Source: Gammaproteobacteria bacterium
GTDB taxonomy: Bacteria > Pseudomonadota > Gammaproteobacteria > Xanthomonadales > Wenzhouxiangellaceae
Length of the DNA: 64,000 bases
Assembly (NCBI GenBank): GCA_018819105.1
Contig: JAHJQV010000045.1
Coordinates: 1 to 64,000, forward strand
Reading direction: 5' to 3'
The notes under the pieces are model-generated. The model saw only the letters and a program-made list of their open reading frames with translations. It had not been told where the DNA came from and searched no databases. Both the position numbers and the translations under genes were made by a program. Below, piece by piece: positions 49,923-59,708 of the stretch (its first letter is position 1; each line of letters begins with the position of its first letter).

Positions 49923-52031
49923 GTGAATAAAATATCCCGTACTTTCAAATACGGTGACCATGAGGTCACTCTGGAAACCGGCCACATCGCGCGTCAGGCC
50001 GATGCCGCCGTCATGGTCACCATGAACGACTCCACCGTTCTGGTCACAGCAGTGGCGCAGAAGACCGCCGATCCGGGCCGTCCGTTTTTTCCGTTGACGG
50101 TCAACTATCAGGAAAAATTCTACGCTGCCGGCCGCATTCCCGGTGGTTTCTTCAAACGCGAAGGCCGCCCCACCGAAAGTGAAACGCTGATCTGTCGCTT
50201 GATTGATCGCCCGATCCGGCCGATGTTTCCCAAGGGTTTCATGAACGAAACCCAGATCACGGCGACGCTGCTGTCGTCCAATCCGGACGTGAACCCGGAC
50301 ATTCTTGCTCTGCTCGGCACCTCTGCCGCGCTGGCGCTTTCCGGGGTGCCGTTCAACGGCCCGCTCGGTGCCGCCAGGGTTGGCTACCGGGATGGCGAGT
50401 ATCTGCTCAATCCCGGTGTAGACAGCCTGAAAACATCGGATCTGGATCTGGTCGTTGCCGGCACCAGTCAGGCCGTTCTGATGGTGGAATCAGAAGCCAA
50501 CATGCTGTCTGAAGATGTCATGCTCGGCGCCGTGACCTTTGGCCACCGCGCCATGCAGGCAGCCATTGAGGTGATCACGGATCTGGCCAGCGAAGCCGGC
50601 AAGCCGGCCTGGGACTGGCAGGTGCCGGAACAGGACACCAGCCTGCAGGACAAAGTCGCGGCCATGCTTGGCGACGATCTGCAGCAAGCCTATGAAATCA
50701 CTGACAAGCTGCAGCGCCGTGACGCCGTGGCCGCACTGCGTGACAAGGTCATGCAGGCCATGGGCGAGGGCGATGATGCCCCCAGTGCAGACGACATCAA
50801 TGCGGCCTTCAATCGCATTGAGAAAGCCATGGTGCGTGACCGTATTCTTGATGGCAAGCCGCGCATCGATGGTCGCGATCTGACCACCGTGCGTCCGATT
50901 GACATTGAAGTGGGCGTGCTGCCACGCGTGCACGGCTCAGCGGTGTTCACCCGTGGTGAAACCCAGGCCATTGTCACCACCACGCTGGGCACCACCCGCG
51001 ATGCACAGATCATTGATGCAGTGGGTGGCGAGTTCAAGGATCACTTCATGCTGCATTACAACTTTCCGCCATACTGTGTTGGCGAGACCGGCTTCATGAG
51101 CGGACCCAAGCGCCGTGAAATCGGTCATGGCCGGCTGGCACGGCGTGGTGTGGCCGCAGTGGTGCCGACACTGGAAGAGTTCCCGTATGTCATGCGTATC
51201 GTGTCGGAAATCACCGAATCAAACGGTTCCAGCTCCATGGCCTCGGTCTGTGGTGGTTCGCTGGCGATGATGGATGCCGGTGTGCCGCTGAAAGCCCCGG
51301 TGGCCGGCATTGCCATGGGTCTGGTGAAGGAAAACGAGCGCTTTGCCGTGCTCACCGACATTCTCGGTGACGAGGATCATCTGGGCGATATGGACTTCAA
51401 GGTGGCCGGCTCCAGTGATGGCATTACTGCCCTGCAGATGGACATCAAGATCGATGGCATCACCGAGGAAATCATGCGCATCGCCCTGGCCCAGGCCAAG
51501 GAAGGGCGTTTGCATATTCTCGGCGAGATGAACAAGGTGCTGGACAAGCCACGTCAGGAAATGTCCAGTTATGCACCGCGCCTGATGACCATGAAAGTGC
51601 ATCCGGACAAGATCCGCGACATCATCGGCAAGGGTGGTGTCACCATCCGTCAGATCACCGACGAGACCGGTGCCATCATCGACATCGCCGACGATGGCAC
51701 GGTGACCATCGCCTCCGCCAACAAGGAAGCTGCCGAGGACGCGCGTCGTCGCATCGAGCAGATTACCGCCGATGTCGAGCCTGGTCAGATCTACGACGGC
51801 ACCGTGCAGCGACTGATGAACTTCGGTGCCTTTGTCAGCATTCTGCCGGGCAAGGACGGGCTGGTGCACATTTCGCAGATATCCGACGAGCGGGTGGAAA
51901 ACGTTTCCGACAAGCTCAAGGAAGGCGACAAGGTCAAGGTCAAGGTGCTCGAAGTCGACAAGCAGGGTCGCATACGCCTGAGCATGAAAGCCATCAATGG
52001 CGACGACAAGGTGCATGGCGATCACGATTGA
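49923..52031 (+). CDS. pnp: Polynucleotide phosphorylase
   Basis: PNPase degrades RNA 3'-5' using phosphate and is part of the degradosome. From the GTG at 49923 ([20 protein letters not shown], behind AAAGGA) it has 702 residues. It contains two RNase PH-like domains (about 1-215 and 310-545; [22 protein letters not shown] and [16 protein letters not shown]), a linking alpha domain, a KH domain ([18 protein letters not shown], about 562-579) and an S1 domain to the end. All match the family. A terminator lies about 80 bases beyond its stop. Confidence 0.98.
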   Translation: MNKISRTFKYGDHEVTLETGHIARQADAAVMVTMNDSTVLVTAVAQKTADPGRPFFPLTVNYQEKFYAAGRIPGGFFKREGRPTESETLICRLIDRPIRPMFPKGFMNETQITATLLSSNPDVNPDILALLGTSAALALSGVPFNGPLGAARVGYRDGEYLLNPGVDSLKTSDLDLVVAGTSQAVLMVESEANMLSEDVMLGAVTFGHRAMQAAIEVITDLASEAGKPAWDWQVPEQDTSLQDKVAAMLGDDLQQAYEITDKLQRRDAVAALRDKVMQAMGEGDDAPSADDINAAFNRIEKAMVRDRILDGKPRIDGRDLTTVRPIDIEVGVLPRVHGSAVFTRGETQAIVTTTLGTTRDAQIIDAVGGEFKDHFMLHYNFPPYCVGETGFMSGPKRREIGHGRLARRGVAAVVPTLEEFPYVMRIVSEITESNGSSSMASVCGGSLAMMDAGVPLKAPVAGIAMGLVKENERFAVLTDILGDEDHLGDMDFKVAGSSDGITALQMDIKIDGITEEIMRIALAQAKEGRLHILGEMNKVLDKPRQEMSSYAPRLMTMKVHPDKIRDIIGKGGVTIRQITDETGAIIDIADDGTVTIASANKEAAEDARRRIEQITADVEPGQIYDGTVQRLMNFGAFVSILPGKDGLVHISQISDERVENVSDKLKEGDKVKVKVLEVDKQGRIRLSMKAINGDDKVHGDHD

Positions 52032-52112
52032 TCCAGGCTGGTTCGCCGATGGCGGCTTGCCATGCCGGGAGCAGGCATCGTGTTCAGACTATGATGCCAT
52101 CGCAGACACATC

Positions 52113-52138
52113 AGGGCCTGGTACGACCAGGCTCTTTT
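52113..52138 (+). terminator. Intrinsic terminator after pnp
   Basis: The stem AGGGCCTGGT with ACCAGGCTCT makes ten pairs (one G-T) around an ACG loop and is followed by TTTT. It cleanly ends the rpsO-pnp transcript before the DUF6165 gene. Confidence 0.8.
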
Positions 52139-52233
52139 GTATCCGAACATGGACACCAACCCGCGTTGTTCATGCAGCGGCATCTTGGCACGATGACGCA
52201 TGATTTATTCCGTCTAGTCGGAGCAAAGGGCCA

Positions 52234-52632
52234 ATGAACACCACCAACAACAATCTTCAGATACCGGTATCACCGGGTGAACTGCTGGACAAGATCAGCA
52301 TCCTGCTGCTGAAACAGGAACACATGACGGAAGCCACCCAACTGAACCATGTGCGGCACGAACTGGCATTGCTGCAGCAGGTGCGTGAGCAATTGCCTGA
52401 CAATGCTGAGTTGCAGAAGCTGTTCGAGCGCCTGACTGAGGTCAACCAGCAACTGTGGCGTATCGAGGATGGTCTGCGTGCCAAGGAAGCCGCTGGCAAG
52501 TTCGATCAGAGCTTCATTGAACAGGCGCGCATGGTGTATATCAACAACGATCAGCGGGCGGCGATCAAACGCGCCATCAACGAACTGCTGGGATCCGACA
52601 TCCAGGAACAGAAGTCCTACACCGATTATTGA
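52234..52632 (+). CDS. DUF6165 family protein
   Basis: This soluble protein of 132 residues matches the DUF6165 pattern: PVSPGELLDKISILLLKQ near the start, a helical middle (HVRHELALLQQVREQLPDN), RIEDGLRAKEAAGKFDQSFIEQARMVYINNDQRAAIKRAINELLGS and a polar tail. The sequence is almost entirely helical. Its function is not established. The nearby heptosyltransferase and KDO kinase genes suggest a link to lipopolysaccharide assembly, an inference from context only. The ribosome site is GGAG/AAAGGG. A solitary MITE-B end begins one base after the stop. Confidence 0.82.
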   Translation: MNTTNNNLQIPVSPGELLDKISILLLKQEHMTEATQLNHVRHELALLQQVREQLPDNAELQKLFERLTEVNQQLWRIEDGLRAKEAAGKFDQSFIEQARMVYINNDQRAAIKRAINELLGSDIQEQKSYTDY

Positions 52633-52633
52633 C

Positions 52634-52652
52634 TATCCCGCATTATTCATGA
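52634..52652. repeat. Solitary MITE-B end
   Basis: TATCCCGCATTATTCATGA matches the MITE-B terminal repeat at 18 of 19 positions. I see no matching opposite end downstream. It is probably a remnant of a deleted copy or a recombination scar directly behind the DUF6165 stop codon. Confidence 0.6.
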
Positions 52653-52654
52653 CC

Positions 52655-52678
52655 AAACGGCAACCCGGTGGGTTGCCG
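52655..52678 (-). terminator. Hairpin terminator of hsp20 (minus strand)
   Basis: A perfect nine-pair stem (CGGCAACCC with GGGTTGCCG, loop GGT on the plus strand) lies 48 bases beyond the hsp20 stop. Read on the minus strand it is followed by TTT and then GG, so it is a moderate terminator in that direction and not in the plus direction. Confidence 0.6.
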
Positions 52679-52725
52679 CCATGGCCTCAATAGCCTGTCA
52701 GTCACGCCTTGGAACAGTTGATGGC

Positions 52726-53262
52726 TCAACGCCCGATCGGAATCCGATGACTGGTTGCCTTGTCCGGCTTGCTGCGTCCGATGCGGATCTTGAGCACGCC
52801 TTTTTTGACATCGGCTTTGATGTCGTTGCTGTCGGCGTCATCGGGCAGGTTGAGCACGCGCTGGAAACTGCCATAACTGCGCTCTACCTTATGAAAGCCA
52901 TTCTCGTCCTTGCTGCTTTCCTGCTTCTTCTCACCGCTGATGGTGAGTAGATTCTGCTCCAGCGTGATGTCGATGTCGTCTTCATTGACACCGGGTACTT
53001 CCACCGCAACGGTGTAATGCTTGTCGGACTCGGCGATGTCCAGCTGTGGCCGCAGGATCATGGTCTCCAGGGTGCCGCTGTTACCAAATGGTGTTGGGAA
53101 GTCAGCTAGAAAACGATCAAACATTCGATCAAGCTGATCATGCATGCTGGTCAGTGGATCATTATGACGCGTGAGACTGGTTGACTTGTGCTGATCCGCT
53201 TCCCGGTTGAACCAGTTCCACGGCTTCAGGCTGAGACGTTTTTCCGCTGTAGATTTCATCAT
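52726..53262 (-). CDS. Hsp20/alpha-crystallin family small heat-shock protein
   Basis: Small heat-shock proteins are ATP-independent holdases. The 178-residue protein has a variable N-terminal arm (about 1-65, with LTSMHDQLDRMFDRFLADF typical of the class), an alpha-crystallin domain (about 68-165; AVEVPGVNEDDIDITLEQNLLTISGEKK and the conserved KKGVLKI) and a short basic tail. The second ATG of the ATG-ATG pair is equally possible as start; GGAGG stands just upstream. It has its own promoter and terminator, so it is a single-gene unit. Confidence 0.94.
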   Translation of the reverse strand: MMKSTAEKRLSLKPWNWFNREADQHKSTSLTRHNDPLTSMHDQLDRMFDRFLADFPTPFGNSGTLETMILRPQLDIAESDKHYTVAVEVPGVNEDDIDITLEQNLLTISGEKKQESSKDENGFHKVERSYGSFQRVLNLPDDADSNDIKADVKKGVLKIRIGRSKPDKATSHRIPIGR

Positions 53263-53302
53263 GACCTCCAGATCAAAAGATCATTGCAGTTAACCTGTCT
53301 CT

Positions 53303-53330
53303 AATATAGCGCTATCTGATATGGAATCAA
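53303..53330 (-). promoter_or_regulatory. Promoter of hsp20
   Basis: On the minus strand TTGATT (53325-53330), a 16-base spacer and TATATT (53303-53308) make a good sigma-70 promoter. The -35 reads CTTGAT with its preceding base, close to the CTTGAA of sigma-32 promoters. The -10 is not the CCCCAT type, so heat control through sigma-32 is possible but unproven. Confidence 0.55.
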
Positions 53331-53472
53331 GCGTTACCATGTGGCGAATGCAGCTCTCGACAGCAACATCTGCTTCCTGTTGGGCATTGCATTGCCGCGT
53401 AATCACCGCATGACCGCAGCTGTCAGACCTCTTTGCTGCGGGTTGAAGTAGTGCTTGGGTGGAGAAGTAGAA

Positions 53473-54543
53473 TCAATCAGATCGAAGATTTATTTCAGAT
53501 TCTTCACGCACCTGATCAAGCCGGGTGATCACCGCATCGACGCTGATCAGATCCATCACCCCCGGGACTTCGATGCGGCTGCCCCAGCGCAGCTGTGCGG
53601 CCGTTTTGTGGCGAAACTGTTGCGCCGCCTGCTCGAAGCGGTCGACGCACAGGTGCAGTGAATGGTACGGGCCGCTGCGCCGTGACCAGGTGGCCGCGTG
53701 CAGGCCGATCACCGGCGTGCCCAGTGCGCTGGCCCAGTGTGCCGGACCACTGTCTGGCGACAGCAGCACATCGCAGCGTTGCAGCAATGCCAGCATGCGC
53801 GTGGGCGAGTCACGCCCGATCAGGTTGCACAATGCTCGGCGGTCGGCCTGGCCCATGGTTTCATTAAGCTGCTGCTCAATCGCTGTGCCCATGCGCTGCT
53901 CGGCATCACCCGGGCCGCCCAGCAGGCACACGCGCATACCCGAGCGGATGGCATGGGCGGCGACGGCGGCGTAGCCGGCAGCATGCCAGTTGCGCAGCGG
54001 GTGACTGGAACAGGGACTGATGCCCAGCAGCGCTTGCTCACCGGGCAGCATCTGCGTGGCAAACGCCTGATCCGCAGCGGCGATGCGGATGGGCCAGTGC
54101 GGTTCGTGGACAGGACAACCCAGGTGGCGGGCAAAAGCGAGAAAACCCTGCACCTGATGCTGCGGGGCGTGCTCGGCAATGGTTTCGTTGCAGCACCAGC
54201 GATGGCCCTCGCGCTGGCGGCTGCGATCCCAGCCGATGCGGCGATCGGCGCGGATCATCAGGCTGAGCAGATTGGCGCGCAGCGAGGTCTGCAGTTGCAG
54301 CAGAACATCATAGCGTGAAGCCAGTTGCTGTCGCAGTGCGCTAATGGCGGCACGTCCGCCCCGCTTGTCGTAAGTCAGTAACGTCAGACCAGGCAGATCG
54401 GGGATCAGTGCCTGATGGCGCGGATCGATGATCCAGTCAATGCGGCATTCAGGGTGGGTCTGCAGCAATGCATGCAGCACTGGCAGCACATGGGCGATGT
54501 CACCCAGTGACGACAGGCGCAGGATGCAGATGTGCAGGCTCAT
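53473..54543 (-). CDS. waaC: Glycosyltransferase family 9, LPS heptosyltransferase
   Basis: This GT9 enzyme of 356 residues probably adds L-glycero-D-manno-heptose to the lipopolysaccharide inner core. The N-terminus ILRLSSLGDIAHVLPVLHAL and the C-terminal donor-site motif SPDSGPAHWASALGTPVIGLH are the family marks; ISPCSSHPLRNWHAAGYA lies between. I favour heptosyltransferase I (WaaC) from overall resemblance and from the divergent neighbouring KDO kinase, but other GT9 members such as WaaF or WaaQ are possible. The two start codons are 29 bases apart. Confidence 0.82.
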   Translation of the reverse strand: MSLHICILRLSSLGDIAHVLPVLHALLQTHPECRIDWIIDPRHQALIPDLPGLTLLTYDKRGGRAAISALRQQLASRYDVLLQLQTSLRANLLSLMIRADRRIGWDRSRQREGHRWCCNETIAEHAPQHQVQGFLAFARHLGCPVHEPHWPIRIAAADQAFATQMLPGEQALLGISPCSSHPLRNWHAAGYAAVAAHAIRSGMRVCLLGGPGDAEQRMGTAIEQQLNETMGQADRRALCNLIGRDSPTRMLALLQRCDVLLSPDSGPAHWASALGTPVIGLHAATWSRRSGPYHSLHLCVDRFEQAAQQFRHKTAAQLRWGSRIEVPGVMDLISVDAVITRLDQVREESEINLRSD

Positions 54544-54572
54544 TGGCGCCGACGGGTTCGCGGTGCGGTATC

Positions 54573-55346
54573 ATGAGCGCCCCGGTAACATGCAACAGCA
54601 GTGAGTACAGGCCCGTGCAGGCGGCTTTGAATCGTCAACAACATCTGCGTATTCTATACGATGCCGATCAACTCCAGCGGCCGGTCCCGGGCTGGTTTGA
54701 GGTGGACTACTGGGAGCATCTGCAGGCGGTTGTGCACATCAGCGGTGGACGTGGTGGGGTTTGTCGGGTGCAGACGCCGTCGGGCGCGGCGGCCCTGAAG
54801 CGCTATCTGCGTGGCGGACAGATGAGCAGAATCAGTCGCGACCGCTACCTGTTTACCGGCTGGGAACGCTGTCGCAGTTTTCGTGAGTGGCGCTTGCTGG
54901 CGCACATGCGTGACTTGCAGTTGCCAGTGCCGCAACCGCTGGCGGCCTTGTGCAGCAGGTCAGGCCGTCGTTATCAGGCGGCATTGCTGACGCGCTGGAT
55001 CGACAATGCCGTGCCATTGCATCAGCGGCTGGAGCAGGTCAGCGACGCGCAGGCTGACGGGCTGTTCAGCCTGGTGTTGCAGACCATTGCCGATTTGCAT
55101 GCTGCCGGTGTCTACCATCCGGACCTGAACTTTGGCAATGTGCTCATTGATGCCAGTGACAGCGTCTGGCTGATCGATTTTGATCGTGCCAGATTGCTCG
55201 ACCAGGCATCACGACGTCACCGGCTGGCCCTGCCGTCCATGCATGCGCGCCTGCTGCGTTCGGCTCGGCGTCTGCAACAGGGTGCCAGGCTGCAGCCGCA
55301 GCATGTGCTGCGGCTGCAGGAACTGCTGGTCAAACAGCAGGACTGA
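54573..55346 (+). CDS. kdkA: 3-deoxy-D-manno-octulosonic acid kinase
   Basis: KdkA phosphorylates KDO in the lipid A-core of bacteria that carry a single, phosphorylated KDO. From ATG 54573 it has 257 residues with a bacterial protein-kinase-like fold: K76 in LKRYLRGGQ, RDRYLFTGWERCRSFREWRLLAHM (about 89-112), the catalytic loop HPDLNFGNVLI (182-192) and the metal-binding DFD (202-204). A GTG at the VQAALN codon is an alternative start. It diverges from the heptosyltransferase gene, a layout that fits a core-oligosaccharide locus, and converges with the M16 gene with only a two-base gap. Confidence 0.92.
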   Translation: MSAPVTCNSSEYRPVQAALNRQQHLRILYDADQLQRPVPGWFEVDYWEHLQAVVHISGGRGGVCRVQTPSGAAALKRYLRGGQMSRISRDRYLFTGWERCRSFREWRLLAHMRDLQLPVPQPLAALCSRSGRRYQAALLTRWIDNAVPLHQRLEQVSDAQADGLFSLVLQTIADLHAAGVYHPDLNFGNVLIDASDSVWLIDFDRARLLDQASRRHRLALPSMHARLLRSARRLQQGARLQPQHVLRLQELLVKQQD

Positions 55347-55348
55347 CG

Positions 55349-58099
55349 TCAGTCGATCGGCTGACCGTTTTCGTCCAGATACTGGATCGGGCCCAGCTGC
55401 AGTGATTCCAGTTCTTCGCTGATCGCTGCGCGATCACCCACCAGCACCCAGAGCAGGCTGTCGTCATTAATGTGCTGATTGGCGGCAGACTGAATTGCCT
55501 CCAGTTGCAGCGAGCGGTAGCGTGAGGCCAGCGTCTCCACATAATTGTCCGGGCGGCCATAGACATGGTTTGCGACCAGAGCACCGAGCACGGCCCGGGC
55601 GGTCTCGAACTGACCCGGCAGGCTGTTGGTGTTGTTGTTGACGGTTTTTTCCAGCTCCTCGACCGTGGCCGGTGCTGCGCCCAGATAGTCGGTCAGCTCG
55701 CGTTGAATTTCCGCGATGGACTCGCCGGTTTTGTCGGTCTGCACTGGCGCATAGATCAGCCATGGGCGCTGACCCCTGGCATCCTGCATGAAGCTGAAGG
55801 CACCATACGCCCAGCCTTTGTCCTCTCGCAGGTTCATATTGATGCGCGAAGTAAAGCTGCCGCCAAAAATCTCGTTCATCGCACTGATCTGGAGATTGCT
55901 GTCGGTGCCGGTGGGCGGAAACAGCTGACCGGCCATGATCACGGTCTGGGGTGAGTCCGGGCGATCGATCAGATACACGGCAGTCTTGTTGCGGGCGGGC
56001 ACGGTCGGCAGCGTTTTGCTGATGCTGGCAGACGATTGCGGCTGCCAGTCGGCAAAGTGCCGGTTGAGCAGCTTGAGCAGCTCATCCAGGTCGCTGTCAC
56101 CCACCACGAACAGCCTGGCATTGTCAGGACGCAGCCAGTTCTGGTGAAAGCTGATCAGATCATCGCGCTGCAGACTGGCAACCGATGCCTCGGTGCCGGA
56201 TCCGGTGAACGGGATGCCATAGGCGTGATTTTTGCCGTACAGCAGCGGTGGCAGGGTGCGCAGTGCCAGACCGACCGGCTGGGCTTTTTCCTGCTGTATG
56301 CGCACCAGCTGACGCTTTTTCTGCAGTGCCAGATCGTCCTCGTGGAACGCCGGATTGCGGATCACGTCGCTGTACAGCTCTATCGATGCATCGAGATTGC
56401 TGCGCAGCGCCGACAGCGTGACACTGGTCGTGTCCAGGCCACTGCCGGCACCGATGCGTGCCCCCAGCTCTTCGCTGCGCTGGCTGATCTCCAGCGCAGT
56501 GCGTCTTTGTGTGCCTTCACTGAGCATGCCGGCGGTGAAACCGGCCAGACCCAGCTTGCCGCCGGCATCGGCGGCGTAACCGGCGTCAAACACCATTTGC
56601 ATTTCCACCACCGGCACCGCACCACGGTGCGCGAACACCACTTCGATGCCATTGTCCAGTTGGGCGCGCTGGATGGCAGGGAAATTGAGATCGGGCATGC
56701 TGCCTACCGCCGGCAGTTGGCTGCGATCGGCCTCGGTTTCGACCGTGGCGTAGTTCGGGAACGGTAACACCGTGAGCTGGTGATAGGGACGCGTCAGCCA
56801 CTGTTCTGCGATGTTTTGCAGATCCTTGCCCGTGGCGGCATTGATGCGTTCCAGGCTGCGCTGGAAATGTCCCGGATCATCGGCGTACAGCGCACCCTGG
56901 GCCAGCGTCACCGCCTTGCCGCCAAAGCCGCCAATCTGCTCCAGGCCGCGGATGACGCTGGCATTGATGCTGGTCTTGATGCGTTGCAGCTCCTGCTTGT
57001 CCGGTCCCTGCGCAATCAGCCGCTGCAGTTCCTGCTCGATGATGTCGGTGACTTCGACGGCGTCGGCCTCCGGCTGCAGGCTGGCGGTGATGGTGAATAT
57101 GCTGGCCAGTTCGTGACGCTCCAGGCTGGCGCTGATGTCGGTTGCCAGTTGCAGCTCCTGCACCAGTTTCTGATACAGGCGTGAGGTTTTGCCGCCACCG
57201 AGCAGGTCGGCGAACAGGTCGAGCTGATCGGCGGCTGCGGTGATGCGGCCGGGCACGGTCCAGCTGCGGTAGATGCGCGTCTGCGGCACCTGATCATACA
57301 TGCTTTCGATGATGTTGCTGTCCGGCTCCGGCACCCAGTGATTGAGCTTTTGCAGCGGCGGCCCGGCGGCAATGTCGCCGAAGTATTTTTCCACCAGCGG
57401 TCTGGCGCTGGCGGCGTCGATGTCACCGGCCAGCACCAGCACGGTGTTGGCGGCACCGTAATAGGTGTTGAACCATTCCTTGACGTCGTCCAGGCTTGCG
57501 GCATTGAGATCCTCCATCGATCCGATGGTGCTCCAGCGGTATGGGTGTCCCTGCGGAAACAGGCCTTCCTGCATGCGATAGCGCACCTTGCCATAGGGCT
57601 GGTTGTCGCCCTGGCGTTTTTCGTTCTGCACCACCCCGCGCTGCTCGTCGAGCCTGGCCTGATCAACCACGCCCAGCAAGTGTCCCATGCGGTCGGATTC
57701 CATCCACAAGGCCATCTCCAGCGCCGGGGTCGGCACGGTGGCGAAATAATTGGTGCGGTCCAGCCAGGTGGTGCCGTTCATGCCGGTGGCACCCACCTGC
57801 TCGAACGGTTTGAAATACTCGTCGTTGTAGTTCTCGCTGCCGTTGAACATCAGGTGCTCAAACAGATGCGCGAAGCCGGTCTTGCCGGGCTTCTCATCCT
57901 TGGAGCCGACGTGATACCAGACGCTGACGGCGACAATCGGTGCCTTGCGGTCTTCATGCACCACCACGCGCAGTCCATTGTCGAGCTGAAACTGCTCGTA
58001 ATCGATATTGATGTCGGGGCCTGTGGCCAGCGCGATGTTGCTGATGTACAGCAGCAGCAGGGTCAAGCAAATGCGGTGTCGAATCATGTCGGTGTTCAT
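55349..58099 (-). CDS. Exported M16 family zinc metallopeptidase (two-domain)
   Basis: The 916-residue protein has a signal peptide (about 1-26, LLLLYISNIALAT) and two M16 repeats. The first (about 30-470) has the inverted zinc motif HLFEH (H78, E81, H82) and a distal Glu in the VVQNEKRQ region. The second (about 480-905) lacks HxxEH and should be the inactive partner (LDNGIEVVFAHRGAVPVVEM). Such pitrilysin-like enzymes degrade oligopeptides; the periplasmic location comes from the signal peptide. It diverges from the TIGR02466 gene by 70 bases. Confidence 0.93.
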   Translation of the reverse strand: MNTDMIRHRICLTLLLLYISNIALATGPDINIDYEQFQLDNGLRVVVHEDRKAPIVAVSVWYHVGSKDEKPGKTGFAHLFEHLMFNGSENYNDEYFKPFEQVGATGMNGTTWLDRTNYFATVPTPALEMALWMESDRMGHLLGVVDQARLDEQRGVVQNEKRQGDNQPYGKVRYRMQEGLFPQGHPYRWSTIGSMEDLNAASLDDVKEWFNTYYGAANTVLVLAGDIDAASARPLVEKYFGDIAAGPPLQKLNHWVPEPDSNIIESMYDQVPQTRIYRSWTVPGRITAAADQLDLFADLLGGGKTSRLYQKLVQELQLATDISASLERHELASIFTITASLQPEADAVEVTDIIEQELQRLIAQGPDKQELQRIKTSINASVIRGLEQIGGFGGKAVTLAQGALYADDPGHFQRSLERINAATGKDLQNIAEQWLTRPYHQLTVLPFPNYATVETEADRSQLPAVGSMPDLNFPAIQRAQLDNGIEVVFAHRGAVPVVEMQMVFDAGYAADAGGKLGLAGFTAGMLSEGTQRRTALEISQRSEELGARIGAGSGLDTTSVTLSALRSNLDASIELYSDVIRNPAFHEDDLALQKKRQLVRIQQEKAQPVGLALRTLPPLLYGKNHAYGIPFTGSGTEASVASLQRDDLISFHQNWLRPDNARLFVVGDSDLDELLKLLNRHFADWQPQSSASISKTLPTVPARNKTAVYLIDRPDSPQTVIMAGQLFPPTGTDSNLQISAMNEIFGGSFTSRINMNLREDKGWAYGAFSFMQDARGQRPWLIYAPVQTDKTGESIAEIQRELTDYLGAAPATVEELEKTVNNNTNSLPGQFETARAVLGALVANHVYGRPDNYVETLASRYRSLQLEAIQSAANQHINDDSLLWVLVGDRAAISEELESLQLGPIQYLDENGQPID

Positions 58100-58169
58100 C
58101 CTGATTGGTTTTATCGGTCAATTGGCCTATTATCCGGCTATGCCCATGCATCGGCCTGTGTAAATCGTC

Positions 58170-58847
58170 ATGTCCATCGATCGTGTTGAACTGTTCAGTG
58201 TGCCCATCTGGCGCAGCCGCATACCGGAAATGCAGCCTTTTGCCGAGCAACTGCGCGAGCAGCTGCTGCAGCAATGGCGAGATGGCCAGTTTCAGAAGCA
58301 TCAGTATGGCTACGGTTACCAGACCCCCAGCGTGCTGTTTGATCGCGACAATCTTCTGGCCAGTCCTGCCATGCAGACCCTGCAGCAGGCGTTTTTGTCA
58401 CGCGTGCGCGAAATTCTGCGTCAGCGTGTCAACCACACTGTGCATCTGCCGCCGGACATTTATGCCAGCATGGCCTGGGCGCTGATCCAGACCAATGAAG
58501 ACTGGGTCAACGGCAGCTGGCATGATCACGCTCCGGCGCTGATTAGCGGCTGTTACTATCTGCAGCAGCCTGAGACCACGAACGAGACCGAAGGTGCACT
58601 GGCATTTCAGCGCCCTGGCAGTGTGGATGCATTTGTCCAGCAGGTGCAGTTCGTGAAGCCGCAGCAGGGTGATTTCATTCTGTTCCCGTCCTATCTGAGT
58701 CATCGCCCCACACCCTGTCCCTCGGCGCAGGATCTGCGCATCTCCATCAATATGGACGCTTACGTGCACTGGCTGCACTGGGATGAGGCGGGCAAGCCGC
58801 GCATCCACCCGGAGCGCTACCGGCAGCTGCGTGAGGATTCATTGTGA
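58170..58847 (+). CDS. TIGR02466 family, putative 2-oxoglutarate/Fe(II) oxygenase
   Basis: This 225-residue soluble protein follows the TIGR02466 pattern: ELFSVPIWRSRIPE at the start, SWHDHAPALISGCYYL (116-131) carrying candidate iron ligands H118/H120, and LFPSYLSHRPTPC (171-183) with H178 as the distal ligand and R190 as a candidate 2-oxoglutarate contact. The substrate is unknown. It diverges from the M16 gene and converges with csiV with a three-base gap. Confidence 0.84.
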   Translation: MSIDRVELFSVPIWRSRIPEMQPFAEQLREQLLQQWRDGQFQKHQYGYGYQTPSVLFDRDNLLASPAMQTLQQAFLSRVREILRQRVNHTVHLPPDIYASMAWALIQTNEDWVNGSWHDHAPALISGCYYLQQPETTNETEGALAFQRPGSVDAFVQQVQFVKPQQGDFILFPSYLSHRPTPCPSAQDLRISINMDAYVHWLHWDEAGKPRIHPERYRQLREDSL

Positions 58848-58850
58848 GGA

Positions 58851-59708
58851 TCACTGTTCAGCTGCGTTTGCCGTTGGGTCTTCGGTTACCGGCAGCTCAC
58901 TGATCAGCACCAGCGCGGCCAGGCCCGAGCTGTCGAAATATTCCATTCTTCCGGCCTGGATGCGACGCTTCTGCTGCAGTGCGCGCACACGATAATCGGC
59001 CGGGTTTTCATCGTCGCTGGGTATCTGGCGGTCTTCGCTGCCGGACTGGTCGTCATTGCCGTCAGCGAGATCCTCATTGCGGTAGTACAGCACGCGCGAA
59101 CGCTCACGCACATTGAGTTCGGCCACCCCGACCTTGCCGGTGTTGATTTTCAGGCTGCCATCCAGCACGTACTGGAACTGTGGCGCGGCATCAGGCTGGG
59201 GCGGGTTGTCCGCAGCGCTGGCCAGGTCAGACGTTGCCGAGACCACTGACTGCGCGGTGCCAGTGCTGTCCGTTGGCCCTGAATCAGCGCTGATGCCGTC
59301 TGTGCTCAGCGGTGCTTCACCATGGATGCGCCAGCGCCGCCCAATGCCTTCCAGCTGGTTCCAGCGGTAATAACCAAGCAGGTCATACCGGCCCTGCATG
59401 CGCTGCCAGGCGCTGGCCATGGGTTCACTGGCGAATGGTTCGATGTCTTCGCTGTCTGTGTCAGGCGCGCTGGCCACCGGTATGGCCGGCATCACCGGCA
59501 ACGGGCGGAAGTCCTGCAGGCGGGTCTGCTCACGCCAGGCGATGTCACCGGGACGATGTGCGAACAGCAGCACCTCAACGTGCCAGATGTTCTCTGCGGG
59601 CGCGGTTTCGGTGGACGGTTGGGACTGACTCCATGCCGGCACCGACAGGGTCAGCAGCAGGCCGCACAGCCAGTACGGTGATGACGATTTGTGCTCAGTG
59701 CCGGTCAT
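58851..59708 (-). CDS. csiV: Peptidoglycan-binding protein CsiV
   Basis: CsiV is a periplasmic protein first described in Vibrio cholerae that supports PBP1A/LpoA peptidoglycan synthesis. This 285-residue protein has a signal peptide (about 1-28), the typical WHVEVLLFAHRPGDIAWREQ opening, an Asp/Ser/Ala-rich middle, and LDGSLKINTGKVGVAELNVRERSRVLYYR near the C-terminus. It lies just behind mfd and overlaps its 3' end by 14 bases, the arrangement usual for csiV, which strengthens the call. Confidence 0.87.
   Translation of the reverse strand: MTGTEHKSSSPYWLCGLLLTLSVPAWSQSQPSTETAPAENIWHVEVLLFAHRPGDIAWREQTRLQDFRPLPVMPAIPVASAPDTDSEDIEPFASEPMASAWQRMQGRYDLLGYYRWNQLEGIGRRWRIHGEAPLSTDGISADSGPTDSTGTAQSVVSATSDLASAADNPPQPDAAPQFQYVLDGSLKINTGKVGVAELNVRERSRVLYYRNEDLADGNDDQSGSEDRQIPSDDENPADYRVRALQQKRRIQAGRMEYFDSSGLAALVLISELPVTEDPTANAAEQ

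Noticed and set aside
52028-52237. 69-codon plus-strand frame after pnp
   Set aside because: It contains the pnp terminator and has no family features.
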